A DNA stretch of 40,001 bases from an uncultured Lachnospiraceae bacterium. GTDB taxonomy: Bacteria > Bacillota > Clostridia > Lachnospirales > Lachnospiraceae. Location: assembly GCA_910587085.1 (NCBI GenBank), contig CAJUMC010000028.1:1-40001 (forward strand). Reading direction: 5' to 3'. The translations under genes and the position numbers were made by a program. Each line of letters begins with the position of its first letter. Within the stretch, counting starts at the first letter, position 1. Positions 1 through 9,012 of the stretch are shown piece by piece. The notes beneath the pieces are model-generated. The model saw only the letters and a program-made list of their open reading frames with translations, did no database searches and had not been told where the DNA came from.

Positions 1-871
1 TGACAAAAAGAATCCCGTATTTATGCGGGTTCTGGCGTTTCGCAAACGCCTATTACGGAACTGCTTGGCAAGGAGCCTGTCGTGCTCGGTGAGACGGACA
101 AGGTAGTGGCGATGGGTGCGGGCGTGTACGCAGGTATCCGCGCGCAGAGAGGACATCCGCGATATGCTACTGACGGATGTCTGCCCGTTCACCCTCGGGG
201 TGGAAGTCTGGCGCGGCAGGGGCGATATGCAGAGTGTGCTTCTTCCGATGATCGAGCGCAATTCCACCCTGCCCATGTCCAAGCATGAACGCCTGGTGAC
301 GTTCAGCGATTACCAGAGTGCGATCCGGATCGGGATTTATCAGGGCGAGGAATATTATGCGAAGGACAACCTGTTTCTCGGGGAGCTTATAATTCCGGTC
401 TGTCCGAAACCGGCCAGGCAGGAGGGAGTAGATGTATATTTCACCTATGATATCAATGGAATTTTATATGTAGAAGTAGTAAATTCCCAGAATGTACGTG
501 AACATATTCTGCTCTGCGGGCAGGAGCTGAGCAGGGAGGAGCTTGATCGGTATCAGCAGGAGATGCAGCAGCTGATGATTCCGCCGATTATGCGCAGGGA
601 GAATCAGGAGATTCTTGCAGAGCTTTCGGAGTATTACGAAAACAGTGTCGGAGTGCGGCGGGAGGAGATCGGTTGGTTTATCAACTGGTTTGTGGAAGGG
701 CTGCAGAGCAGGAGGCTGCATGCTGTGACGCGGACTGTGGAAACGGCGAAGAACCAGCTCGCTGCATGGAAGGAACGGGAAGAACACGCGGAGGAGGAGC
801 TTTTTGACGGGGAGCTGAAGCGGCAGCTTTTGGAGTGGAATGACGAGTTGAAAGAGGATTGGGAGGAGTGA
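1..871 (+). pseudogene. HscC-like Hsp70 chaperone, 3' part, frameshifted
   Basis: C-terminal part of an Hsp70-family ATPase chaperone; the 5' part lies outside the window. The first ~150 bases encode the end of the nucleotide-binding domain (VVAMGAGVYAGI) in one frame. The linker and substrate-binding domain (LTDVCPFTLGVEV, then a beta-sandwich and a charged helical tail ending EWNDELKEDWEE) follow in the next frame from about base 145. The TDVCPFTLGVEV linker resembles HscC-type Hsp70s rather than housekeeping DnaK. The shift falls in a GAGA repeat at 145-152, so one base is extra or two are missing. The gene lies 28 bp upstream of a giant J-domain protein, its likely co-chaperone. An ATG at 116 opens the long downstream frame but has no family support as a start. 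Family call is fairly sure. Whether the shift is real or a sequencing indel cannot be decided here. Confidence 0.75.
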
Positions 872-899
872 TATCCTTTGGGAGAAGGGAGGAAGAGCG

Positions 900-3800
900 A
901 TGAACGGGTACTGGAAAGTGCTTGGCATAGCGCCGACGGGCGATAAAAAGGCAATCCGCGCTGCATATTCTGCGATGACAAGGCAGTGCCATCCGGAGGA
1001 AGATCCGGAGGGATTCAAGCTGCTTCACGAGGCATATCAGGCTGCCATGGCGTATGCGTTATCGAGTGCGGGACGGGCGGAACGCAGGGAGGAAATGCCG
1101 GAAGGACCAGGGAAGGAAGAGCGGGCGGATAAACCGGAGAACGCGCAGAACGGGGGAACAGCGTCCGCAGAAAAAAATACCCCAGAATCACAGGCGATCG
1201 ATGAGGATACAAAAGGAGAAGAAACCGCAGAACATGCGCCCTCCCTTCTTGACCGCCTTGACCGGGCAAAGGAAGAAGAGCTTTCGCATAGTTTGTGCTC
1301 CGGCGCACTCAAGCAGTTTTCTGCTGTTTTAAACGATCCGAAAAGATTCCGCAGAGCGGATGCCTGGAAGGCGTTTTTCCTGTCGGAGGATTTTCTTAAG
1401 GAACAGTATCAGGAGAGCTTTGCCGACGGAATGCTTCGGATACTGGAGGACTTCCATACAGAGGATAATTACGACATGGTTCACATGCCGGGAAGCTTTT
1501 TAACAGAACTCGCCATTGCCTATGCGCTGGTTCTGAATTCCGGTCAATCCGAAAGAAGGACGGACAGTTTTTATGCCCGCGAGGCGGCGGCCTCCATCTG
1601 GAACATGCAGACGGCGGAATACAGCCTGCCGTTCGGGTTGCTTGGCAGGCCGGAAAATCAGGTGCGCCTGCGCTCCTTTGACGATTATATCCGCCTGCGG
1701 GATTATCACCGCCGGGGACTTCTGACCCGGAAAAACCAGGAGGACTGGGAGGAGCTGCTGCGCGGCGGAGCGGCAAATCATCTGTATGAATTAAAGGGCA
1801 AAGGCAGGCATGAAATCTATGCGACGAGCAGGAGTGTATGCCTGCTGGATCTGTATGCCTTCTGGATAAGGGAGGAGGATGTTCCGGAGTGTATTCTGGA
1901 ATATATTTACAGGAAATATGATTTGCGCGGCGCGGAACATACGAGTACGAGAAAGCTTTATGAGCCGTTGAAGCAGGCGATATTTTTGCGGTATCCGAAT
2001 ATTGAGGAGGCTCTTTTCGGAGAGGAGGGCAGGGCGAAACAGATCAGCAGCTGGTACCGGGAGCTGATGGGAATTATCTCGGACAATGAACGCTTCTGTG
2101 AGGAAACGCAGGAAATCCGAGTGCGCGTGCGTGAACTGTTTGCGAAAGAAGAATGGCAGAAGATTCGCTATATGCCGGAATTATTTGGAAAAATGGAGCT
2201 TCAGCTGCTTGGCCGCTCCGTATTGCCTGCCTCACTTGCCAAACGCCTGATGGAGTTTTTCGGGGAGGAAAAGGGATTGCAGGAGCAGGCGTGGGACAAG
2301 GAACAGGGCGTAGTCATGACGGAGGAAATGATTCATTCTCTGTATTACAGCCGCAAAATCCGGGATATGCACGGGATTGTGCCGGAGGTGACGCCGGTTT
2401 TCTGCGGCGGGAAATTGCGGGAGGTATATAAGAGGGGAGCGGGGAACGGTCCGGAGGCCGCTTCGAAAACCGGAGACGCTCCGGAGGAATTCCGCGCTGA
2501 CGGAAAGGAGGAGTACTGCGCGTCAAAAGATGCAATTTTCTGCACGGACTTTTTGGAAGGCTATCCGGAGGTGCTCCGGGTTCAGGATTTCTGGCATTAT
2601 TTTCTGATGCGGGGCTTCGGCTGCCGGAGCGCGCGGATCGACGGGCGTGGGAAATACCGCCGGAAATATATGGTCGGAATGAACGCTTCCCTGCCCTCGT
2701 ATATAGATTATCTGTATCAGCCGTCCGAGCGCTGGCAGCGGCTTTTTACCGGGGTTGGCGGGGAAGAGGCGGAAAAGCGTTCCCATCGGGATAAGGAAAA
2801 AATCCCGATGCCGCAATTCTGCCGTTTTTTTACGGATGAGGACGGGAAGACCGTGCCGGGAATGGAATTTGCACTGCCGGACGGGAAGGATTTCCGGATG
2901 GAATTCCATCTCCATTATGTCCGCTGTTTTCTGGAAGGAGAGGAGGTATTCCGGCCGTTATACAGCTTTCCGGAATATGCGGAGCTTGCAAAGGGGCTTC
3001 CGTATATGGAACAGCGGCTCGTTCTGCTGGCGGTTACAGAAATTTCCAGGGAGGACTGTGCTGCGGCACAGGAGCTGATGGAATGTATGCTTGTGGCACT
3101 TCCGCTTGCCCCGGTCAGCATCCCGGTAATCGCAAGACTGCTGGCTGAAGGGACGGAGGATGAGGCCGCCGGAGGGAAGGCGCCGGCCGGCTTCTATTCC
3201 GGTCATATCAGTCTGAAAAAGGCGGCGGAGTCGTCAGAGTATCTGGAAAATGACCGGGAGGAAAAAACGGTAAACAGGCTCGGAAATGAGGAGGAAGGCA
3301 ACCGGCTCTGCGGCGTATATTATGCGGAGGATGAGGAATTGTGCTTCCGGGCAGTGGTCAGAGAAAATGGATTTTCCATATTTATCCAGAATGATTTCGG
3401 CTGGGAGCCGTTTTATACAGCCGCATTTTACCCGGCAGACGGGGAGCGAATGCTTTCACCGGAGGCGAAGTGCCGCATTGCGCGGAAGTTTTTGCGGGGC
3501 ATGAAGCGTCCTGCGCCTGTTTTGCGGACATCCCTTTCCCTCGAGGGGATGACGGAGGTGGAAAAGGCGGAGCAGATTCTGGAAGCGATGAAACAGGATG
3601 CGCTGTACCGCGGGCTGAGGCACGGCCTGCTGCCGCACAGGCCGGGTTACCCATGGGAAGAAAGGGATACCGGAAGGGGGCAGGAAACCGCAAAGGAGGC
3701 GAAAAAGGACACAGACGAAGCGCCGGCAGAAAACGCGCTTCAGCATTTTTACCGCCAGTACGGGGGATATCTTCCCGAGTGCTACTGTGTGCTGCGCTTC

Positions 3801-4718
3801 GGAGAAGAGGATACGCAGGTTAAGAAGGATCATGTGTTTTATGCTTCCATGGAGCCGTTCGGTTTTGCGCTGGGGCTCCGCGCACCGGACTGGCCGTCAA
3901 GCTATAAATACCGCATGGAGGAACTGCACCGGAAGGTGAAGGAAAAGCACTGGGCGGTCGGACATTTCGGCTGGGGAGATCTGAGCGGACCAGATGGAGA
4001 ATCGGTTCCGAAGATTGTTGCGGTTGGCGAGAGTGGTACATATTATTATTATGACATCATTCGAATGCTGCGCGGGGACAATCTGGCGGCGCTGCTTGCC
4101 CGGATGTTTGATTTTTCAAAGGTTGCTGCGGTGGAGTGTTATGAGGGGGAACTGAGTATTTCACGCCTCAGCGGCGAGCTGGAGTACTGCTACAGCAGGG
4201 AGGCATTTCTGCAGTCCACCTACACCCCGGGAAAAACGACGGCAGATTTATTTACATTTTTTACCAAAGCTGAACTGATGGGGGAATTTGCCGCGTTTAT
4301 GGACGGGCTGCTCGGAGAATTGGACGGGGAGCTGACAAACCTGCATTTTGAATTTCGGAATGCGGGGGAGGGAGCGTATGCCATGCGGATCTTCCTGCAG
4401 AATGCCCTCGGTCAGAAACAGGAACTGTGTTCTTGCAAAGACAGCGGTGCCGGGGCGGAAAATACGGACAGTGCCGGCCGGATGCAGAGCGGAAAGAGGC
4501 TTGTATGGAAGATATGGCAGCAGGCGGAAGATCCCGAGGCAATGTACAGAGATATCACGGATGCCCTGCACTGGTATATGGACTGCGGGAAGTACGGGGA
4601 GAAGCTCAGGGGCTGTCAGAGGATTACAGGCGGCTTTGATGCCCGCAAAGGGAGCGGAGCCAGCCGTGATCTTAAGAAGTCTGCAACAGGCTGTCGCTTT
4701 AAAGCGGCAGCTGACTGA
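900..4718 (+). CDS. Large J-domain protein, probable HscC co-chaperone
   Basis: A 1272-residue protein with a J-domain at residues 1-50: MNGYWKVLGIAP, a basic helix, then the loop and LLHEAYQAA. The loop tripeptide is His31-Pro32-Glu33, not the HPD normally needed to stimulate Hsp70 ATPase. The same HPE-EDPEGF style occurs, as I recall, in J proteins partnered with HscC-type chaperones. A low-complexity acidic linker (about 55-110) follows, then a long soluble region with no domain I can name and no signal peptide or membrane helix. A GGGAGG ribosome site precedes the ATG. The gene is 28 bp after the Hsp70 gene, so the two are probably co-transcribed and form a dedicated, non-housekeeping chaperone pair. 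Substrate unknown. Confidence 0.85.
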   Translation: MNGYWKVLGIAPTGDKKAIRAAYSAMTRQCHPEEDPEGFKLLHEAYQAAMAYALSSAGRAERREEMPEGPGKEERADKPENAQNGGTASAEKNTPESQAIDEDTKGEETAEHAPSLLDRLDRAKEEELSHSLCSGALKQFSAVLNDPKRFRRADAWKAFFLSEDFLKEQYQESFADGMLRILEDFHTEDNYDMVHMPGSFLTELAIAYALVLNSGQSERRTDSFYAREAAASIWNMQTAEYSLPFGLLGRPENQVRLRSFDDYIRLRDYHRRGLLTRKNQEDWEELLRGGAANHLYELKGKGRHEIYATSRSVCLLDLYAFWIREEDVPECILEYIYRKYDLRGAEHTSTRKLYEPLKQAIFLRYPNIEEALFGEEGRAKQISSWYRELMGIISDNERFCEETQEIRVRVRELFAKEEWQKIRYMPELFGKMELQLLGRSVLPASLAKRLMEFFGEEKGLQEQAWDKEQGVVMTEEMIHSLYYSRKIRDMHGIVPEVTPVFCGGKLREVYKRGAGNGPEAASKTGDAPEEFRADGKEEYCASKDAIFCTDFLEGYPEVLRVQDFWHYFLMRGFGCRSARIDGRGKYRRKYMVGMNASLPSYIDYLYQPSERWQRLFTGVGGEEAEKRSHRDKEKIPMPQFCRFFTDEDGKTVPGMEFALPDGKDFRMEFHLHYVRCFLEGEEVFRPLYSFPEYAELAKGLPYMEQRLVLLAVTEISREDCAAAQELMECMLVALPLAPVSIPVIARLLAEGTEDEAAGGKAPAGFYSGHISLKKAAESSEYLENDREEKTVNRLGNEEEGNRLCGVYYAEDEELCFRAVVRENGFSIFIQNDFGWEPFYTAAFYPADGERMLSPEAKCRIARKFLRGMKRPAPVLRTSLSLEGMTEVEKAEQILEAMKQDALYRGLRHGLLPHRPGYPWEERDTGRGQETAKEAKKDTDEAPAENALQHFYRQYGGYLPECYCVLRFGEEDTQVKKDHVFYASMEPFGFALGLRAPDWPSSYKYRMEELHRKVKEKHWAVGHFGWGDLSGPDGESVPKIVAVGESGTYYYYDIIRMLRGDNLAALLARMFDFSKVAAVECYEGELSISRLSGELEYCYSREAFLQSTYTPGKTTADLFTFFTKAELMGEFAAFMDGLLGELDGELTNLHFEFRNAGEGAYAMRIFLQNALGQKQELCSCKDSGAGAENTDSAGRMQSGKRLVWKIWQQAEDPEAMYRDITDALHWYMDCGKYGEKLRGCQRITGGFDARKGSGASRDLKKSATGCRFKAAAD

Positions 4719-4725
4719 TTATGTA

Positions 4726-4764
4726 CAGGACAGAAGAAAAAGCTGGCTTTTTCTCCTGCCCTGT
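4726..4764 (+). terminator. Hairpin after J-domain gene
   Basis: An inverted repeat of AGAAAAAG and CTTTTTCT around a CTGG loop is extended on both sides by CAGG..CAG and CTG..CCTG with two single mismatches. It starts a few bases after the J-protein stop. No U-run follows the full stem, but the 3' arm itself is U-rich, so it may act as a terminator. Confidence 0.45.
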
Positions 4765-4766
4765 TG

Positions 4767-4772
4767 TATAAT
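4767..4772 (+). promoter_or_regulatory. Candidate -10 box for nfnAB
   Basis: A perfect TATAAT sits immediately after the hairpin and about 90 bp upstream of nfnA. The -35 position holds only a poor match (TGGCTT), so the promoter is weak, activator-dependent or fortuitous. Confidence 0.35.
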
Positions 4773-4858
4773 AGAACAAATGGTGTATTGCCATATCAAG
4801 CTGCGGGGAAGCGGGGCTGAACGGCAGCCACATCGAACATGGAATAGGAGAGGCTGGT

Positions 4859-5743
4859 ATGTACAAGATTACAAAGAAAAGATTTCTGGCGGACAATATC
4901 TTCCTGATGGATATTGAAGCGCCGCGTGTGGCCAAGAGCTGCTATCCGGGCCAGTTCGTCATTGTGAAGCTCGACGAAAAGGGGGAGCGCATCCCGCTCA
5001 CCGTATGCGATTACGACAGGGAGGCGGGCACGGTGACAATCGTCGTGCAGACGATCGGCGCATCCACAAAGATGATGGCGGAGTATGAGGAAGGCGAGTA
5101 TCTCCGCGATTTTACGGGCCCGCTCGGCTGCAAATCGGAGCTGATCGACGAGCCGGCGGAGGAGCTGAAGAAAAAGAAAATCCTGTTCGTGGCGGGCGGA
5201 CTCGGGACGGCTCCGGTCTATCCGCAGGTAAAATGGCTGCACGAGAAGGGCGTCAATGCGGACTGCATTATCGGCGCGAGAAATAAAAGCCTGATTATCC
5301 TCGAGGAAGAGATGAAGAAAGTTGCGGAAAATGTGTATGTGGCGACGGACGACGGCTCCTACGGCTTTAAGGGAAATGTCAACGACCGGATCAAGGCGCT
5401 GGTGAACGAGGAGGGCAAGAACTATGATCTGGTCATTGCCATCGGCCCGCTGATCATGATGAAATTTGTCTGTCTGCTCACAAAGGAGCTCGGCATCCCG
5501 ACGATTGTCAGCATGAATCCGATTATGGTGGACGGCACGGGAATGTGCGGCGCCTGCCGTCTGACGGTCGGGGGTGAGGTGAAATTCGCCTGCGTGGACG
5601 GTCCGGAATTTGACGGGCATCTCGTCAACTTTGACGAGGCGCTGAAGCGTCAGCAGATGTACCGCACCGAGGAGGGACGCGCTCAGCTGCGCGCGAAGGA
5701 GGGCGCGACGCATCACGGCGGCTGCGGTCAGTGCGGAGATTGA
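4859..5743 (+). CDS. nfnA: NfnA-type ferredoxin-NADP+ reductase subunit alpha (FAD, 2Fe-2S)
   Basis: A 294-residue flavoprotein of the dihydroorotate-dehydrogenase-electron-transfer/NfnA family. The FAD-binding motif RIPLTVCDYD lies near residue 42, the nucleotide-binding loop GGLGTAPVYPQ near 115, and the C-terminal [2Fe-2S] ligands in DGTGMCGAC and FACVDGP. A Cys-rich tail ends CGQCGD. AGGAGAGG precedes the ATG. In NfnAB this subunit takes NADH electrons and, with NfnB, couples ferredoxin, NADH and NADP+ by flavin-based bifurcation in the cytoplasm. The gene is 27 bp upstream of nfnB, as is typical. The same pair is often annotated as sulfide dehydrogenase SudB or as a glutamate synthase accessory. 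No large glutamate synthase subunit is present here, which favours Nfn. Confidence 0.85.
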   Translation: MYKITKKRFLADNIFLMDIEAPRVAKSCYPGQFVIVKLDEKGERIPLTVCDYDREAGTVTIVVQTIGASTKMMAEYEEGEYLRDFTGPLGCKSELIDEPAEELKKKKILFVAGGLGTAPVYPQVKWLHEKGVNADCIIGARNKSLIILEEEMKKVAENVYVATDDGSYGFKGNVNDRIKALVNEEGKNYDLVIAIGPLIMMKFVCLLTKELGIPTIVSMNPIMVDGTGMCGACRLTVGGEVKFACVDGPEFDGHLVNFDEALKRQQMYRTEEGRAQLRAKEGATHHGGCGQCGD

Positions 5744-5770
5744 TGAGGATTACAGGAAAGGGGTATTTTC

Positions 5771-7165
5771 ATGGAGGTTGATGTATTAAAGAGGGTTCCG
5801 GTCAGAGAGCAGGAGCCGTCGGTCCGTGCGAAAAATTTTGAAGAGGTATGTCTCGGTTACAATAAAGAAGAAGCGATGGCGGAGGCAACCCGCTGTCTGA
5901 AGTGCAAAAAGCCGCAGTGCCAGACCGGCTGCCCGGTCAATATCGACATTCCGTCCTTTATCCGCGAGATCGAGGAGGGAAAGATGGAGGACGCATACCG
6001 CGTGATCAGCATGTATTCGGCGCTCCCGGCGATCTGCGGGCGGGTCTGCCCGCAGGAGAGCCAGTGCGAGGCGAAATGCATCCGCGGCATAAAGGGAGAG
6101 CCGGTTTCCATCGGAAAGCTGGAGCGCTTTGCCGCCGACTGGGCCCGGGAAAACGGTATCCGTCCGGAGCCTCCGCAGGAGAGAAAGGGCAAAAAAGTTG
6201 CCGTGATCGGTTCCGGTCCTGCGGGGCTGACCTGCGCGGGCGATCTTGCCAAGGCAGGCTATGATGTCACGATTTTTGAGGCGCTGCACGAAGCGGGCGG
6301 TGTGCTTGTATACGGTATTCCGGAATTCCGTCTTCCGAAGCAGACCGTCGTGGCGGCGGAGATCGAGAATGTGAAAGCGCTCGGTGTAAAGATTGAGACG
6401 AATGTCGTGATCGGCAAGTCCACGACGATCGAAGAGCTGCTTGCCGAGGAGGGCTTTGACGCCGTATTTGTCGGCTCCGGAGCCGGTCTGCCCAAATTCA
6501 TGGGGATTCCGGGCGAGAACGCGAACGGCGTATTTTCCGCGAATGAGTTTCTGACGAGAAACAATCTGATGAAGGCGTTTAAGGAGGAGTATGACACTCC
6601 GATTTTCCGCGGAAAGAAGGTTGCCGTGGTCGGGGGTGGAAATGTGGCGATGGATGCTGCCAGAACGGCGCTCCGGCTCGGGGCGGAGGTACATATTGTG
6701 TACCGCCGCGGCGAATCCGAGCTTCCGGCCCGTGTGGAGGAGGTTCATCACGCAAAGGAGGAGGGCATCATCTTTAACCTGCTCACGAACCCGAAGGAAA
6801 TTCTGGTGGATGAAAACGGCTGGGTGCGCGGCATGAAATGCGTGGAGATGACGCTTGGGGAACCGGATGCCTCCGGCAGAAGAAAGCCGGTGGAGAAGGC
6901 GGACTCGGAGTTTGAACTCGAGCTCGACACCGTGATCATGTCGCTCGGAACAAGCCCGAATCCTCTGATTTCCTCCACCACGAAGGGACTGGAGATCAAC
7001 GGCCATAAGTGCATAGTCGCGGAGGAAGAGACCGGAAAGACTTCCAAGGAGGCGGTTTACGCCGGAGGCGATGCCGTGACAGGAGCGGCGACGGTTATTC
7101 TTGCGATGGGAGCCGGCAAGGCTGCGGCGCGCGGGATTGACGGATTTCTGTCGAACCAGGCGTAA
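5771..7165 (+). CDS. nfnB: NfnB / NADPH-dependent glutamate synthase small-chain homologue
   Basis: A 464-residue protein. The N-terminal ferredoxin-like region carries two Cys clusters (CLKCKKPQCQTGCP and CGRVCPQESQCEAKC) for [4Fe-4S] centres. An FAD Rossmann loop GSGPAG lies at about 147-152 and an NADP(H) loop GGGNVAMDA near 288, followed by VYRR, the usual phosphate-binding arginines. Length and order match GltD/NfnB. Together with the upstream subunit it would form NADH-dependent reduced ferredoxin:NADP+ oxidoreductase, which balances ferredoxin, NADH and NADPH pools in anaerobes. GGAAAGGGG precedes the ATG. Often annotated gltA/gltD. The Nfn assignment rests on the adjacent nfnA and the absence of gltB. 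Confidence 0.87.
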   Translation: MEVDVLKRVPVREQEPSVRAKNFEEVCLGYNKEEAMAEATRCLKCKKPQCQTGCPVNIDIPSFIREIEEGKMEDAYRVISMYSALPAICGRVCPQESQCEAKCIRGIKGEPVSIGKLERFAADWARENGIRPEPPQERKGKKVAVIGSGPAGLTCAGDLAKAGYDVTIFEALHEAGGVLVYGIPEFRLPKQTVVAAEIENVKALGVKIETNVVIGKSTTIEELLAEEGFDAVFVGSGAGLPKFMGIPGENANGVFSANEFLTRNNLMKAFKEEYDTPIFRGKKVAVVGGGNVAMDAARTALRLGAEVHIVYRRGESELPARVEEVHHAKEEGIIFNLLTNPKEILVDENGWVRGMKCVEMTLGEPDASGRRKPVEKADSEFELELDTVIMSLGTSPNPLISSTTKGLEINGHKCIVAEEETGKTSKEAVYAGGDAVTGAATVILAMGAGKAAARGIDGFLSNQA

Positions 7166-7244
7166 AGAGCAGGGCGGACGCCGTAAAACTGCGTCATAAT
7201 TCTTTCAAAAAAACAGATAAAAGAATAAAAATCGCACAACCCTC

Positions 7245-7273
7245 TTGAAGCTTCTGCATTATTGTGGTATGCT
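7245..7273 (+). promoter_or_regulatory. Sigma-A-type promoter
   Basis: TTGAAG, a 17-bp spacer and TATGCT. It lies about 240 bp upstream of the membrane protein start at 7515. The intervening bases hold no convincing gene: a 79-codon frame at 7286-7525 runs into the next gene and resembles no family. Confidence 0.45.
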
Positions 7274-7514
7274 GAAGACGAATGATTGCGGCCGCAGTAT
7301 GGCATAATATCCGTGAGGGCAGACGATGTCGGACGGCTGAAGTGCGGGGACAAACGCTTTGTTCCCGGCGCTTCGGCCGTTGTGATCCTGCCGGGCAGTG
7401 CGGGCTGTAAAACGGAAGGATGGGACGCTGTCTGGAAATATGCAGCAGTGCAGAAAGACCGGAAGAAAAATTCCGCTTTTGTGCGGTATAAATCAATAGA
7501 GAGGAAGTTCAAAA

Positions 7515-8303
7515 ATGAACTATGACGAGGAGAAGAGAAGCCTGGCAAAATGGTTTGTGATGCTGGAAGCTTTGCTGCTGGTTGTGTTTACAGCATTTGA
7601 CCTGCTGAATATTTTTTCACTGGCGGCAGACGGATTGAAATTAGCCTGCATTGTTCTTTGTTTTTTGTTTTCGATTACATTGATTTTTTCCATGGAGGCC
7701 GATCTTGACCGTCTTGCTCTGATGCTTTCCTTTTTTTTCGCAGTGGTCGCGGATACGCTGCTGCTGTTTACGGATCAGTTCTTTTTCGGCGTGCTTGCCT
7801 TCTGCGTTGTTCAGGAATTCCAAAGCATAAGGATTTTTTCTGTGAGGCGCTCGGTGGTCCGGATGGACGGAAGAATTTTTTCCTCCTACCGGAGTTATAA
7901 AGTACGAAACAAGGTGCTTTTCCTCAATCTGATCCAGCTGCTTTTTGCTGCGGTTCCGGTTGCGGTTTCCTTTTTTGTGGAGGTGCCGCATGTCAGACTG
8001 ATCAGTGTCTGCGTGTTTTATCTGGTCGGCTTTATCGGCAACCTGATTCCTCTCGCTTCCCTCAGCCGGGATGTCCGTCTGCTGGATGATATGCGTCCGC
8101 TCAAGGCGTATTTCGCGGGTATGCTGCTCTATTTTATGTGTGATGTGCTGCTGGGCCTTTTCCGGATGCCGGAATTCCTTCCCGTACTGCCGCAGCTGAG
8201 CAGGTTTGTTTCCTATGCGATGCTTGTAATCTGGCCGCTGTATCTGGCCGGGATGGTTTGTATATGCCTGAGCGGAATTCGGAAACAGAAATTTTATTCG
8301 TGA
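7515..8303 (+). CDS. Multi-pass membrane protein, YhhN/TMEM86-like
   Basis: A 262-residue, very hydrophobic protein with seven or eight predicted membrane segments and basic connecting loops. Two acidic patches inside helices (ADTLLLF near 80 and CDVLLGLF near 210) resemble the conserved aspartates of the YhhN/TMEM86 lysoplasmalogenase family, but overall likeness by eye is modest. GAGGAAG precedes the ATG. It appears to be a single-gene unit between its own promoter and two downstream hairpin terminators. Function is unproven. It could equally be an uncharacterised Lachnospiraceae membrane protein. Confidence 0.7.
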   Translation: MNYDEEKRSLAKWFVMLEALLLVVFTAFDLLNIFSLAADGLKLACIVLCFLFSITLIFSMEADLDRLALMLSFFFAVVADTLLLFTDQFFFGVLAFCVVQEFQSIRIFSVRRSVVRMDGRIFSSYRSYKVRNKVLFLNLIQLLFAAVPVAVSFFVEVPHVRLISVCVFYLVGFIGNLIPLASLSRDVRLLDDMRPLKAYFAGMLLYFMCDVLLGLFRMPEFLPVLPQLSRFVSYAMLVIWPLYLAGMVCICLSGIRKQKFYS

Positions 8304-8410
8304 GAAAGATGTTTTGAAAAAGAAACTGTGCTGTTTGGATACACATTTCAAGTGGTGCAGTAATTGTAATAAATATAACGGAAAAGTGAAAAATAATACA
8401 ATAAAGAAAG

Positions 8411-8468
8411 TCGGCTGCTGATGAGGATTTTGTGAAAAACCCCCAAAGCAGCCTTCTTTTTTTCTACG
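8411..8468 (+). terminator. Rho-independent terminator
   Basis: GGCTGCT and AGCAGCC pair around a roughly 27-base loop and are followed by TTCTTTTTTTT. It lies 110 bp after the membrane-protein stop. Confidence 0.7.
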
Positions 8469-8488
8469 CAGCGATGGTGCGGAAGCAC

Positions 8489-8518
8489 TTGAATTTTGGG
8501 AACCCGGCGTGGTATAAT
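8489..8518 (+). promoter_or_regulatory. Promoter-like element just before a terminator
   Basis: TTGAAT, an 18-bp spacer and TATAAT. Any transcript would start within the 5' arm of the next hairpin (8520-8558), so this is either a decoy or drives a very short or attenuated RNA. Confidence 0.35.
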
Positions 8519-8519
8519 G

Positions 8520-8568
8520 CAGTGGAAGACATTCACCGGGGCAGGTTTCCTTCCGCTGTTATTTTTTG
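8520..8568 (+). terminator. Second hairpin terminator
   Basis: CAGTGGAAG pairs with CTTCCGCTG (one G-U wobble) and is followed by TTATTTTTTG. Together with the 8411 hairpin it makes a tandem pair of terminators within 160 bp. Confidence 0.6.
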
Positions 8569-9012
8569 AAGAGGTTGTTGTTCTGAAATTGTTCTGAAAT
8601 GATTTTTTCTGACTGAGTTATTGTTCTGTAATCGCTGGTATTCACAATTATTATACAATTTTGTCATTTTTCAATTTTTGTGATATTGTGAAAATTGTCG
8701 TTTGTCAAATATGGTTATTTTACTATTTTACTGTTTTTGCAATTACTGTTATTCCGCGGCAGTTTATCGCTATCTCGTTGTTCTTCCGTACCTGTCTCAA
8801 TCCCCAAATTATCTTCCAATTTCAAAAATATACTTAATTTCCAGACTGTTATTTTAGAATTATTTCCGAATTTCAAAGGATGAATGCAATATTATACGGA
8901 TAATCGCCGGCTGTTCTGATTATTTCTGCTTGATCTGTCCGGCGGGTCTGAAGCCGCTTAAAATCGCGTATAAGAACAAAAAAAACACCATAAGAATGGA
9001 GGAAACATAAAC
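8569..9012 (+). other. AT-rich non-coding stretch
   Basis: About 440 bases without a credible gene. It contains three copies of TTGTTCTG(A/T)AA at 8578, 8589 and 8621, followed by T-rich sequence. Short frames here have no ribosome site and resemble nothing. It acts as the leader or promoter region of the DUF5688 gene, but no clear promoter is visible close to that gene. Confidence 0.4.

Noticed and set aside
4796..7006. Long minus-strand frames (306 and 406 codons) opposite nfnA and nfnB
   Set aside because: Arg/His-rich antisense shadows of well-conserved genes caused by GC-biased third positions.
7286..7525. 79-codon frame upstream of the membrane protein
   Set aside because: No ribosome site or likeness, and it overlaps the next start.
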